64,000 nt of DNA from Colletes latitarsis (taxonomy: Eukaryota > Arthropoda > Insecta > Hymenoptera > Colletidae), in contig NC_135136.1 of the NCBI RefSeq assembly GCF_051014445.1, positions 24,756,001 through 24,820,000 of the forward strand, written 5' to 3'. A program made the translations under genes and the position numbers. The notes under the pieces are model-generated. The model was not told the DNA's origin, searched no databases, and was given only the letters and a program-made list of their open reading frames with translations. This document shows positions 1 to 13,713 of the stretch, piece by piece. How positions within the stretch are numbered: the first letter of the stretch is position 1; every line of letters starts with the position of its first letter.

Positions 1-40
1 TAAAATACTGACCGAATCCAGGTTTAATTGACTGTTACTG

Positions 41-52
41 TGTGGTACCACA
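41..52. other. 12-bp perfect dyad in the monomer (example)
   Basis: tgtggtaccaca equals its own reverse complement. It occurs at this phase in a large share of monomers, so the array carries a regularly spaced symmetric site. Some classes break it: tgtgttaccaca, gaggtgtcaca, tgtggtatcata and tgtggtacaaca. A symmetric site is what a dimeric DNA-binding protein would use, but no binder is identified. This entry marks one example only. Confidence 0.9.
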
Positions 53-140
53 TTACTACGTTATTCAAACCCGGAAATTCCCAGGATCTGAGCAACAAGT
101 ATGCGAAGAAGGCAGAATCATGAGCCAGTTGCGGGCATAA

Positions 141-164
141 CCCAGACCTAACCCAGACCTAACC
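141..164 (-). repeat. Telomere-like 11-bp sub-repeat pair (example)
   Basis: Two adjacent copies of cccagacctaa followed by cc. Read on the minus strand this gives GG, TTA, GG, TCT, GGG, TTA, GG, TCT, GGG: TTAGG units alternating with TCTGG units. It resembles a degenerate telomere repeat and has enough G-pairs for a two-tetrad quadruplex with 3-4 nt loops. Nearly every monomer in the window has the pair; a few have a single copy. This entry marks one example. Confidence 0.85.
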
Positions 165-3100
165 GGTGTTATCCTCTAAAATATTGATCGAAACCAAGTT
201 TAATCGACTGTTTCAGTGTGGTACAACATTACTACGTGAATCAAACCCGAAAAAACCCAGGATCTGGCCAACAAGTATGCGAAGAAGGCAAAATCATGAG
301 CCAGATGCGGGCATAACCCAGACCTAACCCAGACCTAAACGGTGTTATCCTCCAAAATAATGATCGAATCCAGCTTTAATTGACTGTTACTGTGTGGTAC
401 CACATTACTACGTGATACAAACCCGAAAGTTCCCAGGATCTGGCCAACAACTATGCGAAGAAGGCAAAATCATGAGCCAGATGCGGGCATAACCCAGACC
501 TAACCCAGACCTAACCAGTGTTATCCTTTAAAATGTGGATCGAAACCAGGTTTAATTGACTGTTTCAATGTGGTACCACATAACTACGTGATTCAAACCC
601 GAAAAAACCCAGGATCTGGCCAACAAGTTTGCGAAGAATGCAAAATCATGAGCCAGATGCGGGCTTAACCCAGACCTAACCAAGACCTAACCGGTGATAT
701 CCTCTAAAATATTGATCGAAACCAAGTTTAATGGACTGTTTCAGTGTGGTACAACATTACTACGTCATTCAAACCCGAAAAAACCCAGGATCTGACCAAC
801 AAGTATGCGAAGAAGGCAAAATCATGAGCCAGATGCGGGCATAACCCAGACCTAACCCAGACCTAACCGGTGTTACCGACTAAAATATTGGTCGGAACCA
901 GGTTTAATTGTCTGTTTCAGTGAGGTGTCACATTACTACGTGTTCCAAACCAGAGAAAACCAAGGATATGGCCAACAAGTTTGCGAAGAAAGCAAAATCA
1001 TGAGCCAGATGCGGGCATAACCCAGACCTAACCCAGACCTAACCGGTGTTACCGACTAAAATATTGGTCGGAACCAGGTTTAATTGTCTGTTTCAGTGAG
1101 GTGTCACATTACTACGTGTTTCAAACCAGAGAAAACCAAGGATCTGGCCAACAAGAATGCGGAAAAGGCAAAATCATGAGCCAGATGGGAGCATAATCCA
1201 GACCTATCCCAGACCTAACCTGTGTTATCCTCTAAAATATTGATCGAAACCAGGTTTAATTGTCTGTTTCATTATGGCACCACATAACTACGTGATTGAA
1301 ACCAGAGAAAACCAAGGATCCGGCCTACAAGAATGCGGAAAAGGCAAAATCATGAGTCAGATGCTGGCATTACGCAGACCTAACCCAGACCTAACCGGTG
1401 TTACCGAATAAAATACTGACCGCATCCAGGTTTAATTGTCTGTTACTGTGTGGTACCACATTACTACGTTATTCAAACCCGGAAATTCCCAGGATCTGAC
1501 CAACAAGTATGCGAAAAAGGCAAAATCATGAGCCAGATGTGGGCATAACCCAGATCTAACCCAGCCCTAACCGGTTTTATGCTCTAAAATATTGATCGAA
1601 ACCAAGTTTAATCGACTGTTTCAGTGTGGTACCACATTACTACGTGATTCAAATCCAAAAAAACCCAGGATCTGGCCAACAACTATGCGAGGAAGGCAAA
1701 ATCATGAGCCAGATGCGGGCATAACCCAGACCTAACCCAGATCTAATCGGTTTTATCCTCTAAAATATTGATCGAAACCAGGCTTAATTGTCTGTTTCAG
1801 TGTGGTTCCACATTACTACGTGTTTCAAACCAGAGAAAACCAAGGATATGGCCAACAAGTTTGCGAAGAAAGCAAAATCATAAGCCAGATGCGGGCATAA
1901 CCCAGACCTAACCCAGACCTAACTGGTGTTACCGACTAAAATACTGACCGAATCCAGGTTTAATTGTCTGTTACTGTGTGTTACCACATTACTACGTGAT
2001 ACAAACCCGAAAATTCTCAGGATCTGACCAACCAGTATGCGAAGAATGCAAAATCATGAGCCAGATGCGGGCATAACCCAGACCTAACTCAGACCTAACC
2101 GGTTTTATCCTCTAAAATGTGGATCGAAACCAGGTTTAATTGACTGTTTCTGTGTGGTACCACATTACTGCGTGATTCAAACCCGAAAAAACCCAGGATC
2201 TGGCCAACAAGTTTGCGAAGAATGCAAAATCATGAGCCAGATGCGGGCTTAACCCAGACCTAACCAAGACCTAACCGGTGTTACCGACTAAAATATTGGT
2301 CGGAACCAGGTTTAATTGTCTGTTTCAGTGAGGTGTCACATTACTACGTGTTTCAAACCAGAGAAAACCAAGGATCTGGCCAACAAGAATGCGGAAAAGG
2401 CAAAATCATGAGCCAGATGGGAGCATAATCCAGACCTAACCCAGACCTAACCTGTGTTATCCTCTAAAATATTGATCGAAACCAGGTTTAATTGTCTGTT
2501 TCATTATGGTACCACATAACTACGTGATTGAAACCAGAGAAAACCAAGGATCCGGCCAACAAGAATGCGGAAAAGGCAAAATCATCAGTCAGATGCTGGC
2601 ATAACCCAGACCTAACCCAGACCTAACCGGTGTTACCGACTAAAATACTGACGGAATCCAGGTTTAATTGTCTGTTACTGTGTGGTACCACATTACTACG
2701 TTATTCAAACCCGGAAATTCCCAGGATCTGACCAACAAGTATGCGAAGAAGGCAAAATCATGAGCCAGATGACGCATATCCCAGATCTAACCCAGACCTG
2801 ACCGGTGTTATCCTCTAAAATATTGATCGAAACCAAGTTTAATCGACTGTTTCAGTGTGGTACAACATTACTACGTGAATCAAACCCGAAAAACCAAGGA
2901 TCTGGCCAACAAGTTTGCGAAGAAAGCAAAATCATGAGCCAGATGCGGGCATAACCCAGACCTAACCCAGACCTAACCGGTGTTACCGACTAAAATATTG
3001 GTCGGAACCAGGTTTAATTGTCTGTTTCATTGTGGTACCACATAACTTCGTGATTGAAACCAGAGAAAACCAAGGATCCGGCCAACAAGAATGCGGAAAA

Positions 3101-4747
3101 GCAAAATCATGAGTCAGATGCTGGCATTACCCAGACCTAACCCAGACCTAACCGGTGTTACCGAATAAAATACTGACCGAATCCAGGTTTAATTGTCTGT
3201 TACTGTGTGGTACCACATTACTACGTTATTCAAACCCGGAAATTCCCAGGATCTGACCAATAAGTATGCGAAAAAGGCAAAATCATGAGCCAGATGTGGG
3301 CATAACCCAGACCTAACCCAGCCCTAACCGGTTTTATGCTCTAAAATATTGATCGAAACCAAGTTTAATCGACTGTTTCAGTGTGGTACCACATTACTAC
3401 GTGATTCAAATCCAAAAAAACCCAGGATCTGGCCAACAACTATGCGAAGAAGGCAAAATCATGAGCCAGATGCGGGCATAACCCAGACCTAACCCAGACC
3501 TAACCAGTGTTATCCTTTAAAATGTGGATCGAAACCAGGTTTAATTGACTGTTTCAATGTGGTACCACATTACTACGTGATTCAAACCCGAAAATCCCAG
3601 GATCTGGCCAACAAGTTTGCGAAGAAAGCAAAATCATGAGCCAGATGCGGGCATAACCCAGACCTAACCCAGACCTAACCGGTGTTACCGACTAAAATAT
3701 TGGTCGGAACCAGGTTTAATTGTCTGTTTCATTGTGGTACCACATAACTTCGTGATTGAAACCAGAGAAAACCAAGGATCCGGCCAACAAGAATGCGGAA
3801 AAGCAAAATCATGTGCCAGATGTGGGCATAACCCAGACCTAACCCAGCCCTAACCGGTTTTATGCTCTAAAATATTGATCGAAACCAAGTTTAATCGACT
3901 GTTTCAGTGTGGTACCACATTACTACGTGATTCAAATCCAAAAAAACCCAGGATCTGGCCAACAACTATGCGAGGAAAGCAAAATCATGAGCCAGATGCG
4001 GGCATAGCCGAGACCTAACCCAGACCTAACCAGTGTTATCCTTTAAAATGTGGATCGCAACCAGGTTTAATTGACTGTTTCAATGTGGTACCACATTACT
4101 ACGTGATTCAAACCCTAAAAAACCCAGGATCTGGCCAACAAGTATGCGAAGAAGGCTAAATCATGAGCCAGATGAGGCATAACCCAGACCTAACCCAGAC
4201 CTAACCGGTGTTATCCTCTAAAATATTGATCGAAACCAAGTTTAATCGACTGTTTCAGTGTGATACAACATTACTACGTGATTCAAACCCGAAAAAAACC
4301 CAGGATCTGGCCAACAAGTATGCGAAGAAGGCAAAATCATGAGCCAGATGCGGGCATAACCCAGACCTTACCCAGACCTAGCCCGTGTTACCGACTAAAA
4401 TACAGACCGAAACCAGGTTTAATTGACTGTTTCAGTGTGGTATCACATTACTACGTGTTTCAAACCAGAGAAAACCCAGGATCTGGCCAACAAGAATGCG
4501 GAAAAGGCGAAATCATGAGCCAGATGCGGGCATAGCCCAGACCTAACCCAGACCTAACTGGTGTTACCGACTAAAATACATACCGAAACCAGGTTTAATT
4601 GACTGTTTCAGTGTGGTACCACATTACTACGTGATTGAAACCAGAGAAAACCAAGGATCCGGCCAACATGAATGCGGAAAAGGCAAAATCATGAGCCAGA
4701 TGCGGGCATGACCCACACCAAACCCAGACCTAACCGGTGTTACCGAC

Positions 4748-7700
4748 TAAAATACTGACCGAATCCAGGTTTAATTGACTGTTACTGTGTGGTACCACAT
4801 TACTACGTTATTCAAACCCGGAAATTCCCAGGATCTGAGCAACAAGTATGCGAAGAAGGCAGAATCATGAGCCAGTTGCGGGCATAACCCAGACCTAACC
4901 CAGACCTAACCGGTGTTATCCTCTAAAATATTGATCGAAACCAAGTTTAATCGACTGTTTCAGTGTGGTACAACATTACTACGTGAATCAAACCCGAAAA
5001 AACCCAGGATCTGGCCAACAAGTATGCGAAGAAGGCAAAATCATGAGCCAGATGCGGGCATAACCCAGACCTAACCCAGACCTAAACGGTGTTATCCTCC
5101 AAAATAATGATCGAATCCAGCTTTAATTGACTGTTACTGTGTGGTACCACATTACTACGTGATACAAACCCGAAAGTTCCCAGGATCTGGCCAACAACTA
5201 TGCGAAGAAGGCAAAATCATGAGCCAGATGCGGGCATAACCCAGACCTAACCCAGACCTAACCAGTGTTATCCTTTAAAATGTGGATCGAAACCAGGTTT
5301 AATTGACTGTTTCAATGTGGTACCACATAACTACGTGATTCAAACCCGAAAAAACCCAGGATCTGGCCAACAAGTTTGCGAAGAATGCAAAATCATGAGC
5401 CAGATGCGGGCTTAACCCAGACCTAACCAAGACCTAACCGGTGATATCCTCTAAAATATTGATCGAAACCAAGTTTAATGGACTGTTTCAGTGTGGTACA
5501 ACATTACTACGTCATTCAAACCCGAAAAAACCCAGGATCTGACCAACAAGTATGCGAAGAAGGCAAAATCATGAGCCAGATGCGGGCATAACCCAGACCT
5601 AACCCAGACCTAACCGGTGTTACCGACTAAAATATTGGTCGGAACCAGGTTTAATTGTCTGTTTCAGTGAGGTGTCACATTACTACGTGTTCCAAACCAG
5701 AGAAAACCAAGGATATGGCCAACAAGTTTGCGAAGAAAGCAAAATCATGAGCCAGATGCGGGCATAACCCAGACCTAACCCAGACCTAACCGGTGTTACC
5801 GACTAAAATATTGGTCGGAACCAGGTTTAATTGTCTGTTTCAGTGAGGTGTCACATTACTACGTGTTTCAAACCAGAGAAAACCAAGGATCTGGCCAACA
5901 AGAATGCGGAAAAGGCAAAATCATGAGCCAGATGGGAGCATAATCCAGACCTATCCCAGACCTAACCTGTGTTATCCTCTAAAATATTGATCGAAACCAG
6001 GTTTAATTGTCTGTTTCATTATGGCACCACATAACTACGTGATTGAAACCAGAGAAAACCAAGGATCCGGCCTACAAGAATGCGGAAAAGGCAAAATCAT
6101 GAGTCAGATGCTGGCATTACGCAGACCTAACCCAGACCTAACCGGTGTTACCGAATAAAATACTGACCGCATCCAGGTTTAATTGTCTGTTACTGTGTGG
6201 TACCACATTACTACGTTATTCAAACCCGGAAATTCCCAGGATCTGACCAACAAGTATGCGAAAAAGGCAAAATCATGAGCCAGATGTGGGCATAACCCAG
6301 ATCTAACCCAGCCCTAACCGGTTTTATGCTCTAAAATATTGATCGAAACCAAGTTTAATCGACTGTTTCAGTGTGGTACCACATTACTACGTGATTCAAA
6401 TCCAAAAAAACCCAGGATCTGGCCAACAACTATGCGAGGAAGGCAAAATCATGAGCCAGATGCGGGCATAACCCAGACCTAACCCAGATCTAATCGGTTT
6501 TATCCTCTAAAATATTGATCGAAACCAGGCTTAATTGTCTGTTTCAGTGTGGTTCCACATTACTACGTGTTTCAAACCAGAGAAAACCAAGGATATGGCC
6601 AACAAGTTTGCGAAGAAAGCAAAATCATAAGCCAGATGCGGGCATAACCCAGACCTAACCCAGACCTAACTGGTGTTACCGACTAAAATACTGACCGAAT
6701 CCAGGTTTAATTGTCTGTTACTGTGTGTTACCACATTACTACGTGATACAAACCCGAAAATTCTCAGGATCTGACCAACCAGTATGCGAAGAATGCAAAA
6801 TCATGAGCCAGATGCGGGCATAACCCAGACCTAACTCAGACCTAACCGGTTTTATCCTCTAAAATGTGGATCGAAACCAGGTTTAATTGACTGTTTCTGT
6901 GTGGTACCACATTACTGCGTGATTCAAACCCGAAAAAACCCAGGATCTGGCCAACAAGTTTGCGAAGAATGCAAAATCATGAGCCAGATGCGGGCTTAAC
7001 CCAGACCTAACCAAGACCTAACCGGTGTTACCGACTAAAATATTGGTCGGAACCAGGTTTAATTGTCTGTTTCAGTGAGGTGTCACATTACTACGTGTTT
7101 CAAACCAGAGAAAACCAAGGATCTGGCCAACAAGAATGCGGAAAAGGCAAAATCATGAGCCAGATGGGAGCATAATCCAGACCTAACCCAGACCTAACCT
7201 GTGTTATCCTCTAAAATATTGATCGAAACCAGGTTTAATTGTCTGTTTCATTATGGTACCACATAACTACGTGATTGAAACCAGAGAAAACCAAGGATCC
7301 GGCCAACAAGAATGCGGAAAAGGCAAAATCATCAGTCAGATGCTGGCATAACCCAGACCTAACCCAGACCTAACCGGTGTTACCGACTAAAATACTGACG
7401 GAATCCAGGTTTAATTGTCTGTTACTGTGTGGTACCACATTACTACGTTATTCAAACCCGGAAATTCCCAGGATCTGACCAACAAGTATGCGAAGAAGGC
7501 AAAATCATGAGCCAGATGACGCATATCCCAGATCTAACCCAGACCTGACCGGTGTTATCCTCCAAAATATTGATCGAAACCAAGTTTAATCGACTGTTTC
7601 AGTGTGGTACAACATTAGTACGTGATACAAACCCGAAAATTCCCAGGATCTGGCCAACAACTATGCGAAGAAGGCAAAATCATGAGCCAGATGCGGGCAT

Positions 7701-9548
7701 AACCCAGACCTAACCCAGACCTAACCAGTGTTATCCTTTAAAATGTGGATCGAAACCAGGTTTAATTGACTGTTTCAATGTGGTACCACATTACTACGTG
7801 ATTCAAACCCGAAAAACCAAGGATCTGGCCAACAAGTTTGCGAAGAAAGCAAAATCATGAGCCAGATGCGGGCATAACCCAGACCTAACCCAGACCTAAC
7901 CGGTGTTACCGACTAAAATATTGGTCGGAACCAGGTTTAATTGTCTGTTTCATTGTGGTACCACATAACTTCGTGATTGAAACCAGAGAAAACCAAGGAT
8001 CCGGCCAACAAGAATGCGGAAAAGCAAAATCATGAGTCAGATGCTGGCATTACCCAGACCTAACCCAGACCTAACCGGTGTTACCGAATAAAATACTGAC
8101 CGAATCCAGGTTTAATTGTCTGTTACTGTGTGGTACCACATTACTACGTTATTCAAACCCGGAAATTCCCAGGATCTGACCAATAAGTATGCGAAAAAGG
8201 CAAAATCATGAGCCAGATGTGGGCATAACCCAGACCTAACCCAGCCCTAACCGGTTTTATGCTCTAAAATATTGATCGAAACCAAGTTTAATCGACTGTT
8301 TCAGTGTGGTACCACATTACTACGTGATTCAAATCCAAAAAAACCCAGGATCTGGCCAACAACTATGCGAAGAAGGCAAAATCATGAGCCAGATGCGGGC
8401 ATAACCCAGACCTAACCCAGACCTAACCAGTGTTATCCTTTAAAATGTGGATCGAAACCAGGTTTAATTGACTGTTTCAATGTGGTACCACATTACTACG
8501 TGATTCAAACCCGAAAATCCCAGGATCTGGCCAACAAGTTTGCGAAGAAAGCAAAATCATGAGCCAGATGCGGGCATAACCCAGACCTAACCCAGACCTA
8601 ACCGGTGTTACCGACTAAAATATTGGTCGGAACCAGGTTTAATTGTCTGTTTCATTGTGGTACCACATAACTTCGTGATTGAAACCAGAGAAAACCAAGG
8701 ATCCGGCCAACAAGAATGCGGAAAAGCAAAATCATGTGCCAGATGTGGGCATAACCCAGACCTAACCCAGCCCTAACCGGTTTTATGCTCTAAAATATTG
8801 ATCGAAACCAAGTTTAATCGACTGTTTCAGTGTGGTACCACATTACTACGTGATTCAAATCCAAAAAAACCCAGGATCTGGCCAACAACTATGCGAGGAA
8901 AGCAAAATCATGAGCCAGATGCGGGCATAGCCGAGACCTAACCCAGACCTAACCAGTGTTATCCTTTAAAATGTGGATCGCAACCAGGTTTAATTGACTG
9001 TTTCAATGTGGTACCACATTACTACGTGATTCAAACCCTAAAAAACCCAGGATCTGGCCAACAAGTATGCGAAGAAGGCTAAATCATGAGCCAGATGAGG
9101 CATAACCCAGACCTAACCCAGACCTAACCGGTGTTATCCTCTAAAATATTGATCGAAACCAAGTTTAATCGACTGTTTCAGTGTGATACAACATTACTAC
9201 GTGATTCAAACCCGAAAAAAACCCAGGATCTGGCCAACAAGTATGCGAAGAAGGCAAAATCATGAGCCAGATGCGGGCATAACCCAGACCTTACCCAGAC
9301 CTAGCCCGTGTTACCGACTAAAATACAGACCGAAACCAGGTTTAATTGACTGTTTCAGTGTGGTATCACATTACTACGTGTTTCAAACCAGAGAAAACCC
9401 AGGATCTGGCCAACAAGAATGCGGAAAAGGCGAAATCATGAGCCAGATGCGGGCATAGCCCAGACCTAACCCAGACCTAACTGGTGTTACCGACTAAAAT
9501 ACATACCGAAACCAGGTTTAATTGACTGTTTCAGTGTGGTACCACATT
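4748..9548 (+). repeat. Higher-order repeat A, copy 2 (one extra monomer)
   Basis: Near-identical copy of bases 1-4625. It shares rare variants such as the gtgatacaacatt monomer (4260 and 9183) and the cagacctgaccgg junction (about 2800 and 7550). Around 7618 it departs from copy 1 for one monomer and then resumes in register, giving the +176 bp. It diverges from copy 1 at about 9549, where ccacattac becomes ccacattag. Its 3' part (from about 8086) was later included in a second duplication. Confidence 0.85.
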
Positions 9549-10899
9549 AGTACGTGATTCAAACCAGAGAAAACCAAGGATCTGGCCAACAAGAATGCGA
9601 GGAAGGCAAAATCATGAGCCAGATGCGGGCATAACCCAGACCTAATCCAGAGCTAACCTGAGTTACCGACTAAAATATTGGTCGGAACCAGGTTTAATTG
9701 TCTGTTTCAGTGAGGTGTCACATTACTACGTGTTTCAAACCAGAGAAAACCCAGAATCTGGTCAACAAGAATGCGGAAAAGGCGAAATCATGAGCCAGAT
9801 ACGGGCATAAGCCAGACCTAACCCAGACCTAACCGGTGTTACCAACTCAAATACTGACCGAATCCAGGTTTAATTGACTGTTAGTGTGTGGTACCACATT
9901 ACTACGTTATTCAAACCCGAAAAAACCCAGGATCTGGTCAACAAGAATTTTGAAAAGGCGAAATCATGAGCCAGATGCGGGCATAACCCAGACCTAACCC
10001 AGACCTAACTGGTGTTACCGACTAAAATACTGACCGAATCCAGGTTTAATTGTCTGTTACTGTGTGTTACCACATTACTACGTGATACAAACCCGAAAAT
10101 TCTCAGGATCTGACCAACCAGTATGAGAAGAATGCAAAATCATGAGCCAGATGCGGGCATAACCCAGGCCTAACCCAGACCTAACTGTTGTTACCGACTA
10201 AAGTACAGACCGAAACTAGGTTTAATTGACTGTTTCAGTGTGGTACCACATTAGTACGTGATTCAAACCAGAGAAAACCAAGGATCTGGCCAACAACTAT
10301 GCGAAGAAGGTAAAATCATTAGCCAGATGCGGGCATAACCCAGACCTAACCCAGAGCTAACCAGTGTTATCCTCTAAAATATTGATCGAAACCAAGTTTA
10401 ATGGACTGTTTCTGTGTGGTACCACATTACTGCGTGATTCAAACCCGAAAAAACCCAGGATCTGGTCAACAAGAATGCGGAAAAGGCGAAATCATGAGCC
10501 AGATGCGGGCATAACCCAGACCTAACCCAGACCTAACTGCTGTTACCGACTAAAATACTGACCGAATCCAGGTTTAATTGACTGTTACTGTGTGTTACCA
10601 CATTACTACGTGATACAAACCCGAAAATTCCCAGGATCTGACCAACAAGTATGCGAAGAATGCAAAATTATGAGCCAGATGCGGGCATAACCCAGACCTA
10701 ACTCAGACCTAACCGGTTTTATCCTCTAAAATGTGGATCGAAACCAGGTTTAATTGACTGTTTATGTGTGGTACCACATTACTGCGTGATTCAAACCCTA
10801 AAAAACCCAGGATATGGTCAACAAGAATGCGGAAAAGGCGAAATCATGTGCCAGATGCGGGTATAACCCAGACCTAACCCAGACCTAACCGGTGTTACC
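8086..10899 (+). repeat. Higher-order repeat B, copy 1 (2814 bp, 16 monomers)
   Basis: Starts near the gaataaaatactgacc monomer and is followed directly by its own copy. Landmarks recur at +2814: the 91-codon open frame (9183 and 11997), the rare taaagtacagacc monomer (about 10201 and 13015) and the ccagagctaacc junction (10351 and 13165). It overlaps the end of block A copy 2, which shows that this duplication came after the A duplication. Confidence 0.87.
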
Positions 10900-13713
10900 G
10901 AATAAAATACTGACCGAATCCAGGTTTAATTGTCTGTTACTGTGTGGTACCACATTACTACGTTATTCAAACCCGGAAATTCCCAGGATCTGACCAATAA
11001 GTATGCGAAAAAGGCAAAATCATGAGCCAGATGTGGGCATAACCCAGACCTAACCCAGCCCTAACCGGTTTTATGCTCTAAAATATTGATCGAAACCAAG
11101 TTTAATCGACTGTTTCAGTGTGGTACCACATTACTACGTGATTCAAATCCAAAAAAACCCAGGATCTGGCCAACAACTATGCGAAGAAGGCAAAATCATG
11201 AGCCAGATGCGGGCATAACCCAGACCTAACCCAGACCTAACCAGTGTTATCCTTTAAAATGTGGATCGAAACCAGGTTTAATTGACTGTTTCAATGTGGT
11301 ACCACATTACTACGTGATTCAAACCCGAAAATCCCAGGATCTGGCCAACAAGTTTGCGAAGAAAGCAAAATCATGAGCCAGATGCGGGCATAACCCAGAC
11401 CTAACCCAGACCTAACCGGTGTTACCGACTAAAATATTGGTCGGAACCAGGTTTAATTGTCTGTTTCATTGTGGTACCACATAACTTCGTGATTGAAACC
11501 AGAGAAAACCAAGGATCCGGCCAACAAGAATGCGGAAAAGCAAAATCATGTGCCAGATGTGGGCATAACCCAGACCTAACCCAGCCCTAACCGGTTTTAT
11601 GCTCTAAAATATTGATCGAAACCAAGTTTAATCGACTGTTTCAGTGTGGTACCACATTACTACGTGATTCAAATCCAAAAAAACCCAGGATCTGGCCAAC
11701 AACTATGCGAGGAAAGCAAAATCATGAGCCAGATGCGGGCATAGCCGAGACCTAACCCAGACCTAACCAGTGTTATCCTTTAAAATGTGGATCGCAACCA
11801 GGTTTAATTGACTGTTTCAATGTGGTACCACATTACTACGTGATTCAAACCCTAAAAAACCCAGGATCTGGCCAACAAGTATGCGAAGAAGGCTAAATCA
11901 TGAGCCAGATGAGGCATAACCCAGACCTAACCCAGACCTAACCGGTGTTATCCTCTAAAATATTGATCGAAACCAAGTTTAATCGACTGTTTCAGTGTGA
12001 TACAACATTACTACGTGATTCAAACCCGAAAAAAACCCAGGATCTGGCCAACAAGTATGCGAAGAAGGCAAAATCATGAGCCAGATGCGGGCATAACCCA
12101 GACCTTACCCAGACCTAGCCCGTGTTACCGACTAAAATACAGACCGAAACCAGGTTTAATTGACTGTTTCAGTGTGGTATCACATTACTACGTGTTTCAA
12201 ACCAGAGAAAACCCAGGATCTGGCCAACAAGAATGCGGAAAAGGCGAAATCATGAGCCAGATGCGGGCATAGCCCAGACCTAACCCAGACCTAACTGGTG
12301 TTACCGACTAAAATACATACCGAAACCAGGTTTAATTGACTGTTTCAGTGTGGTACCACGTTAGTACGTGATTCAAACCAGAGAAAACCAAGGATCTGGC
12401 CAACAAGAATGCGAGGAAGGCAAAATCATGAGCCAGATGCGGGCATAACCCAGACCTAATCCAGAGCTAACCTGAGTTACCGACTAAAATATTGGTCGGA
12501 ACCAGGTTTAATTGTCTGTTTCAGTGAGGTGTCACATTACTACGTGTTTCAAACCAGAGAAAACCCAGAATCTGGTCAACAAGAATGCGGAAAAGGCGAA
12601 ATCATGAGCCAGATACGGGCATAAGCCAGACCTAACCCAGACCTAACCGGTGTTACCGACTCAAATACTGACCGAATCCAGGTTTAATTGACTGTTAGTG
12701 TGTGGTACCACATTACTACGTTATTCAAACCCGAAAAAACCCAGGATCTGGTCAACAAGAATTTTGAAAAGGCGAAATCATGAGCCAGATGCGGGCATAA
12801 CCCAGACCTAACCCAGACCTAACTGGTGTTACCGACTAAAATACTGACCGAATCCAGGTTTAATTGTCTGTTACTGTGTGTTACCACATTACTACGTGAT
12901 ACAAACCCGAAAATTCTCAGGATCTGACCAACCAGTATGCGAAGAATGCAAAATCATGAGCCAGATGCGGGCATAACCCAGGCCTAACCCAGACCTAACT
13001 GTTGTTACCGACTAAAGTACAGACCGAAACTAGGTTTAATTGACTGTTTCAGTGTGGTACCACATTAGTACGTGATTCAAACCAGAGAAAACCAAGGATC
13101 TGGCCAACAACTATGCGAAGAAGGTAAAATCATTAGCCAGATGCGGGCATAACCCAGACCTAACCCAGAGCTAACCAGTGTTATCCTCTAAAATATTGAT
13201 CGAAACCAAGTTTAATGGACTGTTTCTGTGTGGTACCACATTACTGCGTGATTCAAACCCGAAAAAACCCAGGATCTGGTCAACAAGAATGCGGAAAAGG
13301 CGAAATCATGAGCCAGATGCGGGCATAACCCAGACCTAACCCAGACCTAACTGCTGTTACCGACTAAAATACTGACCGAATCCAGGTTTAATTGACTGTT
13401 ACTGTGTGTTACCACATTACTACGTGATACAAACCCGAAAATTCCCAGGATCTGACCAACAAGTATGCGAAGAATGCAAAATTATGAGCCAGATGCGGGC
13501 ATAACCCAGACCTAACTCAGACCTAACCGGTTTTATCCTCTAAAATGTGGATCGAAACCAGGTTTAATTGACTGTTTCTGTGTGGTACCACATTACTGCG
13601 TGATTCAAACCCTAAAAAACCCAGGATATGGTCAACAAGAATGCGGAAAAGGCGAAATCATGTGCCAGATGCGGGTATAACCCAGACCTAACCCAGACCT
13701 AACTGGTGTTACC
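10900..13713 (+). repeat. Higher-order repeat B, copy 2
   Basis: Tandem copy of 8086-10899 with only scattered point differences, for example accaactcaaat against accgactcaaat, and gtatgagaag against gtatgcgaag. The left junction falls in or beside the telomere-like tract of a monomer, since both flanks share acccagacctaacccag there and its exact base cannot be fixed. A further partial copy of about four monomers lies near 15095-15640, at +1936 from this one. Confidence 0.85.

Larger units (their letters stand above)
1..176 (+). repeat. Reference satellite monomer (first full unit)
   Basis: A single monomer used as the coordinate frame. Positions 1-40 are the variable left part. Positions 41-52 are the perfect dyad tgtggtaccaca, which contains a KpnI-type ggtacc. 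Positions 53-110 are a variable middle of the cccggaaattccc class, ending near ggatctg. Positions 111-140 are the conserved region around the agccag and gcgggc motifs. Positions 141-151 and 152-162 are two exact copies of cccagacctaa, followed by ccggtgttatcctc, which leads into the next unit. This monomer recurs almost unchanged at 4748. Confidence 0.95.
1..4747 (+). repeat. Higher-order repeat A, copy 1 (27 monomers)
   Basis: Base 1 corresponds to base 4748 (taaaatactgaccgaatcc, with the unusual gatctgagcaac and ggcagaatc that follow). The register is offset by 4747 up to about 2870. After that the offset becomes 4923 because copy 2 carries one extra monomer. Matching can be followed to about 4625, where this copy goes on with a tgattgaaaccagag monomer that copy 2 lacks. 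Private variants are shared at matched positions, so the two blocks come from a recent tandem duplication and not from chance similarity of monomers. Confidence 0.85.

Noticed and set aside
141..164. True telomere
   Set aside because: Only two 11-bp units occur per monomer, embedded in satellite; there is no uninterrupted telomere run anywhere in the window.
4260..4535. Repeated 91-codon open frame (also at 9183, 11997, 30188, 33358, 34942, 39509, 47231, 48816, 56020, 58486)
   Set aside because: It starts at GTG inside a satellite monomer, runs across about one and a half monomers, exists only because of one extra A, and has no domain or gene-like context.
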